Numbered from the stretch's first letter, positions 1 through 9,632 are shown. The stretch: DNA of 44,137 nucleotides from Chara braunii (GCA_003427395.1 BFEA01000967.1:199793-243929), one strand, 5' to 3'. The notes: generated from the sequence alone by a model not told the origin. A program made the numbers and translations.

Positions 1-74
<74 letters not shown>
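1..74. repeat. (CT)n microsatellite, left edge
   Basis: Uninterrupted CT dinucleotide repeat at the window edge. The same tract begins at 20708, directly after the assembly gap, and both are followed by the same sequence. It marks the left visible limit of the large duplicated block and probably where assembly stalls. Confidence 0.98.
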
Positions 75-77
<3 letters not shown>

Positions 78-91
78 TTGAAAAGAAGTGA

Positions 92-694
92 TTGGCGGTG
101 GCGCGAGTGTTTTCTATTCTTGATGACGTCTCGGGATTTTTGCAATTGATTGACATGTGGACTGACAAACACCTTTCGATCGGGCGTCAGCCTCCCGTAT
201 CTCCCGTATGAACACGACCTTTTCCTTACAACGAGGAAACGACACATGTATGCGAGTGGGACATACGAGAAGCCGTCGCACGAATTGGCGGGCAATATTA
301 CTTTCCTCCGAGAAATCGTTGCTCAGGGTTCGTAGAGGCTGGGTTTGTCATTATCGATACACACTTTCCGCCCTACTCGGTATTGTTGCCAATCAACGAG
401 TTGATAGTCATCCCGTGGACGGCAGTATAACCGCACTTGCCGCTCACTCTATGCACCGAATGCCAGCGCTTTGAGCGCTACGGAACCAGGGGTTTCCACT
501 ACCGTGTGCGGAGTGAAGACGAACATAGAGAAAGAGCCACGCGACTAAGACCATCCACGTCGGATTCCGAACTGGTCAGTGAGCGACAACGGGACTTTAT
601 ACGGAAACGAGGCACGCGAAGCGTGTCGAAGCCTTTCTGTTCTAAACGACGGGCCGTAGCCAGGTGGGAAGTTCGACAATATTTTCTGGATTGA
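92..694 (+). pseudogene. Unrecognised ~200-aa ORF, broken copy
   Basis: This is the homologue of the open frame at 20806-21408. The frame is kept throughout but is interrupted by stops, for example TGA after the ...SPV peptide near 208 and TAA near 428. Several differences from the other copy are synonymous or conservative (DIREAV versus DVREAV), which suggests that the ancestor was coding. The C-terminal half has a CxxC motif (LCTECQRFERY) and a charged tail ending in WEVRQYFLD. I recognise no family. It may be a fragment of a larger transposon protein, because the frame in the sister copy is open back into the CT tract. Confidence 0.45.
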
Positions 695-2510
695 ATTTGT
701 ATTTCTCTTTCTTCTCGCGCCAATCTTCCGAGCGCATTTTACGTCGCTCGAAAAACAATCGACTTACTTCATCGGACCAACACGGGGGATCTAAGTTTCG
801 TCGGTGTCCCCACACTCAATTTCCAAAAATCCTTGGCACACCCCATCTTGCTGTTTTTCTGGGCCTCTTTCCGCACATCTAGCACTCCGAACGAAAGAGA
901 GCATAGCGGCGTGAGGTTGCGCGTCACATCTGCCCGCATTCGTGTTCGTCGAGGCAAACACTGACTCCATACAAGCCTCAATGGAACTCGCCCCACTCCT
1001 TGCCTCCATCGGAAGGCAAACTCAGAAATCGAGATCACCAATTGACTGTTCGAAAGCAGATGATTAGGGTCGAGTCGCGAAAAGGTCAGCCGTTACGTGG
1101 AAACATGGGCGACTGATCTCCCCGATTGTCGGTCGTTCGTGGTAACGAAAAGCCAATCCCTGACCCGCATTACACGATCACGACGAGGGAGGGAAGAGAA
1201 GAGTTAGTGACGATCCCCGCGCATACACACGGCACAAGGGTCGGGGAAGGGAGGGAATCCAATACACTCATGCATCCGTGCAGATAGTCAATACCAGTAT
1301 CCGCATGAGTTGCGCTTATGAGCGCCCAATCATCTACACATTCATCTATCTTGGACTGTGAGACATTCCACATCCATCGACTCTCGTACTACTCAACATC
1401 CATACAACGAAATACTTATACCTCGGGACATTGCACACATCACACTAAGTCTTGGACAAAGCAGCAATAGAGATAAAAGCGAGTCCCTCACTATTAAAAA
1501 TTTCAAACACGGTTGGCCTCCCTAAGGCGCAGCCCCCAATCAATCTGAACGCCTAACAACCGTATCCACAAGGCCCTGCCGCCTACGGCATTCGATCTCC
1601 ACCACCACCTGGTCACTCCGATTGTCTTACCCAAAGTCTACCGCTAATTCCGCCCCTTGTCGTCACTCTGCCCGTCACTGGGCACATCGAGCCTGTTCGA
1701 CGCCGCAGACTTTGTGCATGGCTCGCGCAACATTGCATCCGAGATCAAAGAGGAGGAGAGGAAGGGACTCCGATAATTTATAGCGTGGAAAGTGACGGGG
1801 TGTCAGTGCTAGGTGCGGGTAGCAAGGGGTGTAGATGAGCAGGACAAAAGAAAGGCGGAGGTTCCAGGAGGATCGAAAAGAGGCGGTCGAAAGTTCCGTG
1901 TGATTGGGGTGGTCGTTCAAGCGGTGTGCGCTTCCCGCTTGCACCACATTGATCCCACCATCCCAACTATGCAGCCAATAACTCGCGATGATAGGTAAGG
2001 AGAGAATTGGACGTCGCTTGCAGGAAGACGAAGAGGCATGCCAAAGGGACCGCGCAGCAAGAAGAAAAGATGGAGCGGATTTGCAAACTTGAAGCATGGA
2101 ACGGGCTTACGTGGCGTGCAAGAAATTTGAAAAATAGCCGTGCGTGCGTTATTACGCATCATGTAACGCATGAAATTAAAATTTCCGCCCACACTAATTC
2201 CTAACTGTGTCTTGGATTTCTCGGCGCGGTCAATAACCGTCCGCGCGGAAAAGTCATCAGGGGCAGTTCTAAAAAATACAAACTTTTCCCCCCGATCCCT
2301 CTTTTCGAAAAGAAGAAGACGAAAAGAGAACGAAAATAAACCCCGCTTCACTCAATCAACCAAAATCCGTACTTAGAGGCTTACTTGGGAATTTTCCCCC
2401 CTAAGGGTACGGAAAGTCGCTGAGTACGGAGTCTACAGACCCGGTCTTGTCACACACTTAGTGCCAAGTTGAACCGGCGGCGATATTCCGCTTGATACCT
2501 CTGATCGGTA
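695..2510. other. Non-coding duplicated DNA, no gene seen
   Basis: No ORF here has recognisable domain content. The stretch is shared with 21409-23246. It has a near-palindromic GC-rich patch around 2228-2255 (GCGCGGT, short spacer, ACCGTCCGCGC) and a purine-rich stretch at 2290-2340. Small minus-strand ORFs at 1917-2351 persist in both copies but show no motif I know. Confidence 0.5.
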
Positions 2511-2741
2511 TTAGTGGAGTCCTTGGCCGACATAGGTGTGAGTGTAAGTGTGAGTGGGTTGCGTGTGGTGTGCGGGAGAGTGTTGGCCTAAGGCACTGCT
2601 GCTATTCAATTGGGGGTGGGGGATGATTAAAAGGGAGGTGCAGCTACTGGCAAAATGCTCTGTTTTTGTGTTAGCCGGACCACCACCGGCGGCCCCACCC
2701 CATCCTTGACCACCATGGTTGGGGCGGGGGGCAACATGCAT
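2511..2741 (-). CDS. Small conserved minus-strand ORF, unrecognised
   Basis: A 76-codon frame starting MHVAPRPNHGG, Gly/Ala-rich at first, then a Thr/His/Tyr-rich tail ending THTYVGQGLH. The duplicate at 23247-23477 has exactly the same length with few replacements. Just upstream in the same open frame the two copies differ by a 3-base indel that keeps the frame, a weak hint of past coding. No signal peptide, membrane segment or family motif is visible, and low-complexity composition could also explain the open frame. Function unknown. Confidence 0.25.
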   Translation of the reverse strand: MHVAPRPNHGGQGWGGAAGGGPANTKTEHFASSCTSLLIIPHPQLNSSSALGQHSPAHHTQPTHTYTHTYVGQGLH

Positions 2742-3101
2742 CCCCTCTGATGGGTGGAAGACGACAAAACTATGTCCGCAGGGGTCCCGTGTATAAGCCT
2801 TAGGAGTAGTGGTAGGTAGGTAGCGAAGGTGAATTGAAGGAATTTGAAAGATGATGATAGATTTGAGAGAAGAATGTAGCGTAGTTATAAAAAAAAAAGA
2901 CAGAGTAAAAAAATGAGAAGCACCTGGACGGGATGGGCGCAGGGGTCCCGAAAGAGTTGTGATCTGCGCGATCACTTGGAGGGTCAGCAGGCGTTGGACG
3001 GGATGGGCGATAAGATGACAGTTGGGAGCACATATTGGTGGTCGTGCACGGCGACGGATGTGAACGTGAAGGAAGAAATGATGGCAGCACCGATGGTAAC
3101 A

Positions 3102-3276
3102 TCCGAACCTCTGGACATGCATGGTTCCGGACGGTCTGGACCAATAAGCAAGTCCAGAGATGTCCAGACCATTAAAAGAAAAAAAAAAGAAATTAAGAAA
3201 AAAGAAAACGACGTATGTTATGCAGAATAATAATGCAAACCACTTTTGTCTCAGAGTCATGTCAGAATTCCTAACC
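3102..3276 (+). mobile_element. Small element, TCCGGAC-type arm plus shared core (copy A)
   Basis: An arm with repeated TCCGGAC/GTCTGGAC palindromic motifs (3102-3171) is followed by an A-rich spacer and a 64-bp core at 3213-3276 (from TATGTTATG through CACTTTTGTC and GAGTCATGTC to TTCCTAACC). The same core occurs at 4086-4149 (minus) and 14965-15027 (plus), each time with completely different arms. No right arm of the TCCGGAC type was found. It looks like a non-autonomous DNA transposon remnant. Confidence 0.5.
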
Positions 3277-3335
3277 AAACTTGAGTTAAAAGTCAAAAAC
3301 TATAAAAAAATTTCAAAAAAACATTAAAAACTGGG

Positions 3336-3347
3336 CTACCAGAGTGG
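3336..3347 (+). repeat. Target-site duplication, left (CTACCAGAGTGG)
   Basis: A twelve-base copy at the 5' junction of the PLE fragment. The other copy is at 3984-3995. The match is exact, and the same pair flanks the PLE tandem at 24356-24367 and 29639-29650. Confidence 0.8.
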
Positions 3348-3983
3348 GCTGTTTTCAGAGGATAAAAAATGAGGACGATCTTAAAATGGGTCGTACGATG
3401 GATATCAAGGTAGGCCAGGACTTTTCTTCATGGTCTAGCCGAAGGCAGAAAGCAGCGGCAATTTCGGGTTGGCTGAATCGGATTGACAGTAACACCTCTA
3501 TGTGCGAAAAGATACCCGGTCAGGTCATACTCCTGAAATTGGTATACCAGCGAAAAGGTTTTCCGGTCGACTTGTTTTTGAAGACCCTCAATAAGTTTGC
3601 AATCAGACGGGGGGCTATCTGAAAACTGACTGCAAGCCTGTTGAGGCGTTTTTTGTTTTGACTTTAGAGGTGGTGGGTAGTATATAGGTTTTTTTTACTT
3701 CTGTTTTCGACCTCTTCGACTGACTCTACTTGGCAACCTTCTTCAGTTGAAAAACTGTTGACGGCCGCCCGCTATCGACTTTTGTCGGCAGCGGCCTTTT
3801 TCAGTTTGTTTGGAAAGTATCGGCGGTTTTCAGGGAATGTGGAACGCATGGCGGGGGCTTTTCACGTGATGAGACGTCAATGATGAGAATTTTTTTAATC
3901 AGACATCCCGCTGTCAGCGGGTCTTTTTGCCGTTTGTCAACTTGAATGACTGCATATCGTGTTTTGGTGTGCGTATCTTTGCC
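3348..3983 (+). mobile_element. Penelope-like element 3' unit (solo copy, 636 bp)
   Basis: This is a 3' end of the PLE at 25004-29638. It contains the last ~90 codons of the reverse transcriptase C-terminal (thumb) region (CFQRIKNEDDLK... to KLVYQRKGFPVDLFLKTL), then the 3' untranslated region ending ...GTGCGTATCTTTGC. Its 5' end is truncated at exactly the same base as the unit at 24368-25003, and both are 636 bp long. It carries TGA (3620-3622) where both other copies have TGG. It is flanked by 12-bp duplications. It corresponds to the pseudo-LTR of a PLE tandem from which the full unit is missing. Confidence 0.85.
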
Positions 3984-3995
3984 CTACCAGAGTGG
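3984..3995 (+). repeat. Target-site duplication, right (CTACCAGAGTGG)
   Basis: The right-hand copy of the 12-bp duplication. It is continuous with the CCCGGGG arm of the small inverted-repeat element, which shows that the PLE inserted into that arm. Confidence 0.8.
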
Positions 3996-4032
3996 CCCGG
4001 GGTCACTTGCCCGGCCGGGCCAAAATGATAAA

Positions 4033-4055
4033 AAATATATATATATATATATAAT
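4033..4055. repeat. AT-rich dinucleotide repeat
   Basis: A short (AT)n tract inside the small inverted-repeat element. The sister copy at 29685-29710 has an AT-rich but non-repetitive version. Confidence 0.8.
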
Positions 4056-4249
4056 TTTTGAAATTTTATTTTATATTTTAAATCTGGTAAAGAATTTTGA
4101 TGTGACCCTGGGGCAAAAGTTGTTCAGTTTATTTTTCTACATAACATAGTATTTTTTTCGGATTTTTCAGAGTTTGTTTTTTTGTTGGGACCTTCCTTTG
4201 TCCTTGCACGGGCTGGCCTCTCGGGACCCGGGCGTCCCGGCTGGTAGCC

Positions 4250-4532
4250 TAGTTTAAAAACTTATAAAAAGTAATCAATTATTAATAATGAAAAAACTGG
4301 GGGTGTCTAATAAAGTTTTAGGGCATACTCACACAGCGGTGGCATTCCAACAAAATCTGTGAGATTTACTATCTCGCATTTGCTGAAATACTACCCCGGC
4401 CGGTTACACAGCTGTAGCGAATCAGAAAAAACAAGAATGGAACTCTCTGGCAATTGCCGAAATGGTGACTAGCGTGGACACACAGCGCAAGGCCCAAATC
4501 CTAGATTTTTTTTATTTTATTTTTTCAGGTCC
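4250..4532. other. Shared spacer between small element and gypsy LTR
   Basis: No gene seen. The spacer is closely similar to 29906-30187, so it is part of the pre-duplication locus and forms the left flank of the gypsy insertion in both copies. It ends in a T-rich stretch followed by CAGGTCC. Confidence 0.6.
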
Positions 4533-5503
4533 TTTAATGAACCGAGATCGTGAACACATGTGTCAACAATGCAAGCCCGGATAGATATCAACCCGCTGAT
4601 GACTGTCAATAATCATAATCGTGTCCAGATAAAAAGAGATGAGGGAAACATACACATACGAAAAAGAGAGGAGGGAGAATAGATTTATAATGGAGAAGAA
4701 GACAATGCCCACTCTTGCTTCGGACCCCCTTCTCGCTTGCCACCTCAATAATCAATAGTCCGAACACCAATCTAAAGTTCTATCTCAATGTGCCATGTGG
4801 CACGTCAATCAATCCTTATCAGAGAGTTGGAGCAATATCGACATCGAAATAACCAGGTACGTATCTACTATCGCTCCACGGTCATGATCTCCTTCCGAGT
4901 GACGATGAATCATAACAGCAATACCAGTTATATAGCCTCGCCACGTCAACAACAGTATATGTGGCAGCGGCGATGTCAGCGGTGGTGCGTGGCAGCTACC
5001 ACGTCAGCATGCCCAGAAGACAATTGTCAGGCGGTCACCATGCCGATCCAACACCGCATCGCTGTAGTCGTCCAAATGCCAACATAGAGCCAGCGTCCAG
5101 CCAACGTCGCAGCGTTGTAGTCAACGCTTGAAGTCAGCATTGACACAAGACAGAATGTTCTCCAAGCCAGGAGGTCCAAGCTTATGTAGCGTTGATGTGG
5201 AGTCTGGACCCCAGTTGCTGCTTCCCTCGGCCGTCAAGATCTCAAGGCAAATGACGGCCCAGATAGGCCTGAAACCGAACTCTCTGTGGCCTTGATGCTG
5301 TCTGGGTACCTGCACACAACAACTGAGTGTTTCCGACCAAGGGTGGGGTGTGGTACCTTTGACAGTTGACTAAGATTGTTGACTTTCTTAGGCAGTGTGG
5401 CCAGGCAGTGCGTGGCCACACTGCCTGGCACAGGCCGGGTTTGGCATGTGTTGTTTCGGCTCCGTTCTACGCCCCGATTTGCTGTAGAACACGGGTTATA
5501 GCA
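4533..5503 (-). repeat. Ty3/gypsy LTR (3' LTR of internally deleted element)
   Basis: This aligns with the LTR at 8751-9632 and with 30188-31145. In element sense (minus strand) the LTR begins TGC (here TGCTATAACCCG) and ends ...TCATTAAA, where the right-hand copy ends ...CTCATTGCA; the terminal TG is mutated in the two left-hand copies. It contains ACGT-core motifs (CACGTCA, GTGGCACGTCA). About 60 bp near 4815-4880 are missing from the 8751-9632 copy. Confidence 0.85.
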
Positions 5504-5930
5504 TTCCTGCTGACCCATTTTCGAGTTTCATCGCAGAAATAACTAAGACTAATAACCCACGTTCATATGTAGATATAATATAAGGAGGAGTTTCAAGTAT
5601 ATCTCGTTTACTAAACCATCTGTCCTCAGATGATGCTTGAGATTTGAAACGTACCTTGAACTGCTTCTGGGGTGGTCCACGTCCAACTGTAGAAAAATAC
5701 CCATGCTCTATGATTCTATCTACTTGATATCCGCATTACATGTCTGGCGGAATCATAGATGGTCTCTTTGGGAACTCATTTCCTTCTTCATAGGGTAACA
5801 ATTTGGACGCATGAAAAATATGATACGTTTTGAGGTGAGGGGGAATATCAATTCGATAAAACGGTCACTCTGCATCCCCAATTACTTTTAAAACTTCCCA
5901 GGGTCCAAAATAGACAGGCAAAAGTTTTTG
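5504..5930 (-). pseudogene. Gypsy pol C-terminal remnant (integrase tail, chromo-like)
   Basis: Matches 31146-31572 of the sister gypsy. Read on the minus strand it keeps fragments of the integrase C-terminal region (a YFGPW-like peptide out of frame, then PPHLKTYHVFHASKLLPY) and a chromodomain-like tail (QVDRIIE..., QKQFKVR, EDRWFSK). Several stops interrupt it. The match to the sister copy ends abruptly at 5930, where gag sequence begins directly, so everything from gag's end through the integrase catalytic core has been deleted. Non-functional. Confidence 0.7.
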
Positions 5931-7358
5931 CGTATGAGTTTTTGACTTGAGAAGTCATTTTCTCTCTTTGCAAAGCCAGGTCTCGAAATTGCCTATAATT
6001 ATACTTACCTGACTTTGCTTCAGCAACCAGGTGTCCCTTGATGGGCTCAGACAACGCGCAGGAGTAGACGTACAACACTTGGTTGTCTTGCAGGTTCAAT
6101 CCAGGACCTGGAACCTACAACAATCAGTCAACTTCACGGGACAAAGCCTCGACCGACGTCCAATGTTTTCTACCAATCGTCATTAACTGGTCAAATGATT
6201 TGTCGGCTGTTGTTTTTTCGAAAAAACGGTCCTTGATCTAGGTTAAGAACTGTTTCAAGGTCAACGTGTTTGCCCACTCGCCAATGTTTTCAAACCCCGC
6301 GACATTGGTCTCAGTCAACATCCATTGTTTGGCCTCACCTCCCATACGAGAGGTGGTGAATGCAACTTGGGATTCCAGTTGGACTGGAGTAGTGCTGACA
6401 TACGTTTGAACTCTCATCTTTCTTATTACTAAATGTGAAAGGCAAATTCATTTTCACTTTCTCTTTCTTCTTTGACTTCTCCAATTCTGCACTTGTCGTA
6501 CCCGGAGTTGTCGAAGAAGGAGACTTGGGAGAAGGAAACGAATGAGAGGAGTTAGACGAAGAGGATGGAGGATTTGACGGTCCATTTCCATTAGTAATTG
6601 TCTTAATTGTTGGACCAACAGACTTCATGGCGTCTCCCATCAACTTTTTTACTTCTTTCTTATCTTCTCTTTCTTCTTGTTTATCTTTTTCCTTACGCTT
6701 TATCTTACTCCTTTCCTTTCACAATGTTTGCGATGATTCGTCGTCCTACAACAATGTCATCTAGTAATTGAGTATGGTGTCTGTCAATTTTTTCTTCCAA
6801 GAAGGTAAGGTAAGTCATAACATGAGACAACATTTGAGACACGTCTGCCTTCTCTCCAGTTTCTATTCCAATAACCTATCTAATTTCTTTAATTTTCTGT
6901 CCTCTTTTTTGTCACGGTTCTCTTCTTTTGGACAACTCTTCTTTCTTTCTTTCTTCTGCGGCTAGTGTTTCTTTCAACTGCTGGATGTTTGCATCGATCG
7001 TATCCTCGCTTACTCCTGGCTTAGTGTCGCTTTTACGAGTTTATTTCATTAGTTCTTCCAGGTATTTCAAGGCAAACTGATCCATCGCCTGTCGACATTG
7101 GACAACCATTTTGGAGACTTCGGTCCCGGTTGACACAACCTCCACAAGTGTGATAGATTTCTTCAGACGGTCTTCAACCATCCTTAAATCAAATCTATCA
7201 CGGATGTGTTGTTCAACATCAAGTCCGGATAGATGTATTCCGATCAACAGTTGGTTCCACAAAGCCAACAGTTCTTGTTTCTTATTCTCAGCCTGCGTCC
7301 TCGTTCCACAAAACGAACAGTTCTTGTTTCTTATTATCAGCCTGCGTCCTGGTTCCAC
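5931..7358 (-). pseudogene. Ty3/gypsy gag, decayed
   Basis: Reading on the minus strand from 7358: a coiled-coil-like N-terminal part (LLALWNQLLIGIHLSG, then a charged stretch to KYLEELMK), a Lys/Glu-rich segment, a Ser/Pro-rich linker (7000-6450 region), and a capsid-like part with KMNLPFTFSNKKDES, EWANTLTLKQFL and VLYVYSCALSEPIKGHLV. These resemble gypsy capsid regions in order and spacing (family knowledge, not a database hit). Frameshifts and stops break it, including a 49-bp tandem duplication at 7253-7350. No zinc knuckle survives, because the internal deletion begins at 5930. Confidence 0.6.
7253..7350. repeat. 49-bp tandem duplication within gag
   Basis: Two imperfect 49-bp units (7253-7301 and 7302-7350), each running from GTTCCACAAA to GCCTGCGTCCT, then a partial third start. 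The unit is not a multiple of three, so the duplication shifts the gag frame. Confidence 0.9.
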
Positions 7359-7803
7359 AAAGCCAACAAAACCTCGTCAGAATAGACTTTTGCAAACATT
7401 TTCAGAAGTGAGACATTTTCGGAGAGTGGAAACAAGAAAATTCATCACCCAAGTTTGTCTACCGCAAAATAAATAAAAGAGACAATAATGGTCACCTGAA
7501 CCAAATTCACACTGTCTGAACAGAAAGGTTTAAAAGCAAGGATCCGAACAAAAATTTTACTAATTCTGATTGTTGTTCTATTTAAATGTGATGATGTCCG
7601 ACGTTCTATTTTATTTCAGGTACCGCTACTCAGGCTAGCATGATCATCAACACACACAAGTAAGTACACAGACATATAACGCAGCAAAAGAGAACAGGTA
7701 AGTCTGCCAACAGAATCACAACAATAGTTAGTGTTCTACCTTGCTGTTGCCTCTTCTTTGGTCCTGTGTGATCAGCATCCAATCTGATGTCTGGCACCAC
7801 AAC

Positions 7804-8356
7804 TACGTCAGTCTTCTAGCCATGCCGCTTCAGTCATCAGAATGCAACTCTTACTTAGGCACAACCGTGCTTGCCACGTGTCACCCCTGGCATGCCAACT
7901 CAGCAACTCGAGGAGTATGCCACGTCAGCACGTCCGGTCAAAGTCATCAATGGGGTGCACGTCAGCAATGTGCATCGATGTTGTCATCGAGTAAGTCACA
8001 TTCCTGCCTGCCACGTGTATCCCTGGTGTGCCAACACAACGCCCTGAGTCTTCCACGTCAGCACGATAGTCCAGTCCGTACCATTAGTGGGATACACGTC
8101 AGGAGCGATACCAGCGCGCCGTACAATGCCACGTTAGCCAGGTCACGGATTGCCACGTCAGATAATGCCACGTCAGCCTGAAGCTACTCACCACAGTAGT
8201 CGAGTGGTGAGCCAACAATCCCACATAAGCATTCCTCCACAACCATTGGCCACGCCAACAATGCATCCCGATCACAGATGCGATCGATCGAGATCTGGAT
8301 GGCAGCGCTATCCTTGCTGGATTTTCCCCTGTCGAGATACCAATGCCACGTCAGCA
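7804..8356. promoter_or_regulatory. Cluster of ACGT-core (bZIP-type) motifs
   Basis: About nine (C/T)ACGT(C/T)AG elements, mostly the CCACGTCAGC form, near 7804, 7920, 7958, 8056, 8096, 8129, 8154, 8169 and 8346, plus two CCACGTGT elements near 7874 and 8020. The motif TGACGTGG (reverse) is the classic binding site of plant bZIP factors. The LTRs on either side carry more of them. Regulatory use is inferred only from motif density. Confidence 0.4.
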
Positions 8357-8454
8357 CCTGATGTGCACAATTCCAGTCTTATCAACATCAGCTCCTCGGT
8401 TGTAGACATCACCACTTCTTCGTCGTCGTTCTGTACAGGTCGTCGTCGTCAGTA

Positions 8455-8578
8455 GTATCATCATCATCATCAGGATCATCATCATCATCAGGATCATCAT
8501 CATCAGGATCATCATCATCAGGATCATCATCATCATCCGGATCATCATCATCATCAGGATCATCATCATCATCTTCAT
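8455..8578. repeat. 15-bp minisatellite (GATCATCATCATCAG type)
   Basis: Tandem trinucleotide-rich units with GGATC spacers. On the minus strand it can be read as Asp-Asp-Asp-Asp-Pro repeats, but no supporting gene context exists. It lies about 160 bp from the primer site. Confidence 0.85.
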
Positions 8579-8734
8579 CATAATCACCACATGAGAGACG
8601 CTGAGCCTGATTCTCATCGAGTTCGGTTTGGTTTCTCCGGGCAGACTGTGAGGACCCCGACCTCATTCCTCTCATTGGTTAAAAAAAAAATAAAAAAAAA
8701 TGGTCGTCATCTTCAGTCACATCATCGGCAGTAC

Positions 8735-8747
8735 AACTCCGATACCA
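8735..8747 (-). promoter_or_regulatory. Primer-binding site, tRNA-iMet-like
   Basis: On the minus strand TGGTATCGGAGTT lies three bases from the LTR end (..CTCATTGCA). TGGTATC is the start of the canonical initiator-Met primer site of plant LTR retrotransposons. It fixes element orientation and the inner LTR boundary. Confidence 0.75.
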
Positions 8748-8750
8748 AAT

Positions 8751-9632
8751 TGCAATGAGCCCAGATCGTGAAGACATTTGTCAACAATGCAAGCCCAGAT
8801 AGATATCAACCTGCTGATGATTGTCAATAATCATAATCGTGTCCAGATACAAAGAGATGGGGGAAACATACATAGGGGAAAGAGAGAGGAGGCAGAAAAA
8901 ACTTAAAATGGAGAAGAAGACAATGCCCACTCCTGCTTTGGGCTCCCTCCTCCCTTGCCACCTAAATAATCAATAGTCCGAACACCAAGCTAAAGTTTTA
9001 TCTCAATGTGCCACGTGGCACGTCAATCAGTCATGATCTCCTCCCGAGTGACGATGAATCAGAACAGCAATACCAGTGACGTAGCCTCGTCACGTCGGCA
9101 ACAGTATACGTGGCAGCGGCCACGTCAGCGGCGGCGCGTGGCAGCTACCACGTCAGCATGCCCAGAAGACAATTGCCAGCCAGCCACCATGCCGAGCCCG
9201 CAGCGTGTCGCCGTAGTCGTCCAAATGCCAGCATAGAGCCAGCGTCCAACCAACGCCGCAACGTCGTGCTAGCGTCGTAGTCAACGCGTGAAGTCAGCAT
9301 TGATGCAAGACAGAATGTTCTCCAAGCCAGGAGGTCCTGGCTTAGGTAGTGTTGATGTGGGGTCTGGACCCTGGTTGCTGCTTCCCTCCGCCGTCGAGAT
9401 CTCAAGGCAAATGACGACCCAGATAGGCATGAAACCTAACTCCCTGTGACCTTGATGTTGTCTAGGTACCTGTGCACAACAAGTGAGTGTATCCGACCAA
9501 GGGCCTGGCATGGTACCTTTGACAGTTGACTTAGACTGTTAACTTTCCCAGGGCGGTGCGTGGTCACACTGCTTGGCACAGGTCTGGGCTCCCTTCTAGG
9601 CCCAGACTTGCTGCAGAACACGGGTTACTGCA
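8751..9632 (-). repeat. Ty3/gypsy LTR (5' LTR of internally deleted element)
   Basis: Its forward-strand ends are TGCAATGAG and GGTTACTGCA, so it has TG...CA on the element strand. It aligns over most of its length with 4533-5503 and 30188-31145, with roughly 10 percent divergence by eye. It contains the G-box/hexamer pair GCCACGTGGCACGTCA near 9009. The flanks of the two LTRs (GGTCC left, GTCCA right) are not a convincing 5-bp duplication. Confidence 0.85.

Larger units (their letters stand above)
1..3347 (+). repeat. Long duplicated block, copy A (left part)
   Basis: This stretch aligns collinearly with 20708-24367. By eye the divergence is roughly 5-10 percent, with a few indels. Shared landmarks include the CT tract, the unrecognised ORF, a non-coding middle, a small minus-strand ORF and the 5' junction of a Penelope-like fragment. 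Collinearity continues after 3984 with 29639-31572, so block A is the same segment as 20708-31572 minus a 4.6-kb unit. Block A lacks about 170 bp present at 23651-23823 and about 110 bp present at 24198-24310. Confidence 0.95.
3334..4249. mobile_element. Inverted-repeat element with CCCGGG arms, split by a PLE insertion
   Basis: The terminal inverted repeats are GGCTACCAG at 3334-3342 and its complement CTGGTAGCC at 4241-4249. Inside each end lie GC-rich palindromic arms (CCCGGGG, GCCCGGCCGGGCC; and CGGGACCCGGGCG). The shared 64-bp core lies between them in reverse orientation (4086-4149). The Penelope-like fragment 3348-3983 sits just inside the left repeat, flanked by two copies of CTACCAGAGTGG. 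Without it the element would be about 270 bp. A sister copy brackets the PLE tandem at 24354-29905. It is probably a non-autonomous DNA transposon; no transposase is visible. Confidence 0.55.
7359..8734 (-). other. Gypsy leader between PBS and gag
   Basis: No protein-coding gene is recognised. On the minus strand this is the 5' untranslated leader of the deleted gypsy. It holds an imperfect ~147-bp tandem duplication (starting 7873 and 8019), about eleven ACGT-core motifs and the Asp-rich minisatellite next to the primer site. Confidence 0.55.

Noticed and set aside
2380-2520. Possible structural RNA gene in the conserved stretch shared with 23110-23260
   Set aside because: Conservation is no higher than in the rest of the duplicated block and no known RNA motif is seen.
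3860-3905. Possible hammerhead ribozyme in the PLE 3' unit (GATGAGACGTC, ATGATGAGAA)
   Set aside because: The CTGATGA...GAAA core with matching helices was not found on either strand; only partial similarity.
3334-3995. PLE target duplication mistaken for the terminal repeat of the small element
   Set aside because: The 12-bp copies overlap the GGCTACCAG terminal repeat but extend past it into the arm (AGTGG), and the right terminal repeat lies separately at 4241-4249, so both features are real and distinct.
6086-6108. B-box-like GGTTCAATCC sequence
   Set aside because: It lies inside gag coding sequence, with no A box at a suitable distance and no tRNA fold.
8455-8580. CRISPR-like spaced repeat array
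   Set aside because: Units are simple trinucleotide repeats with no unique spacers; the genome is eukaryotic.
8409-8675. Asp-Asp-Pro repeat protein on the minus strand
   Set aside because: It is the translation of a 15-bp minisatellite in a retrotransposon leader; no other support.
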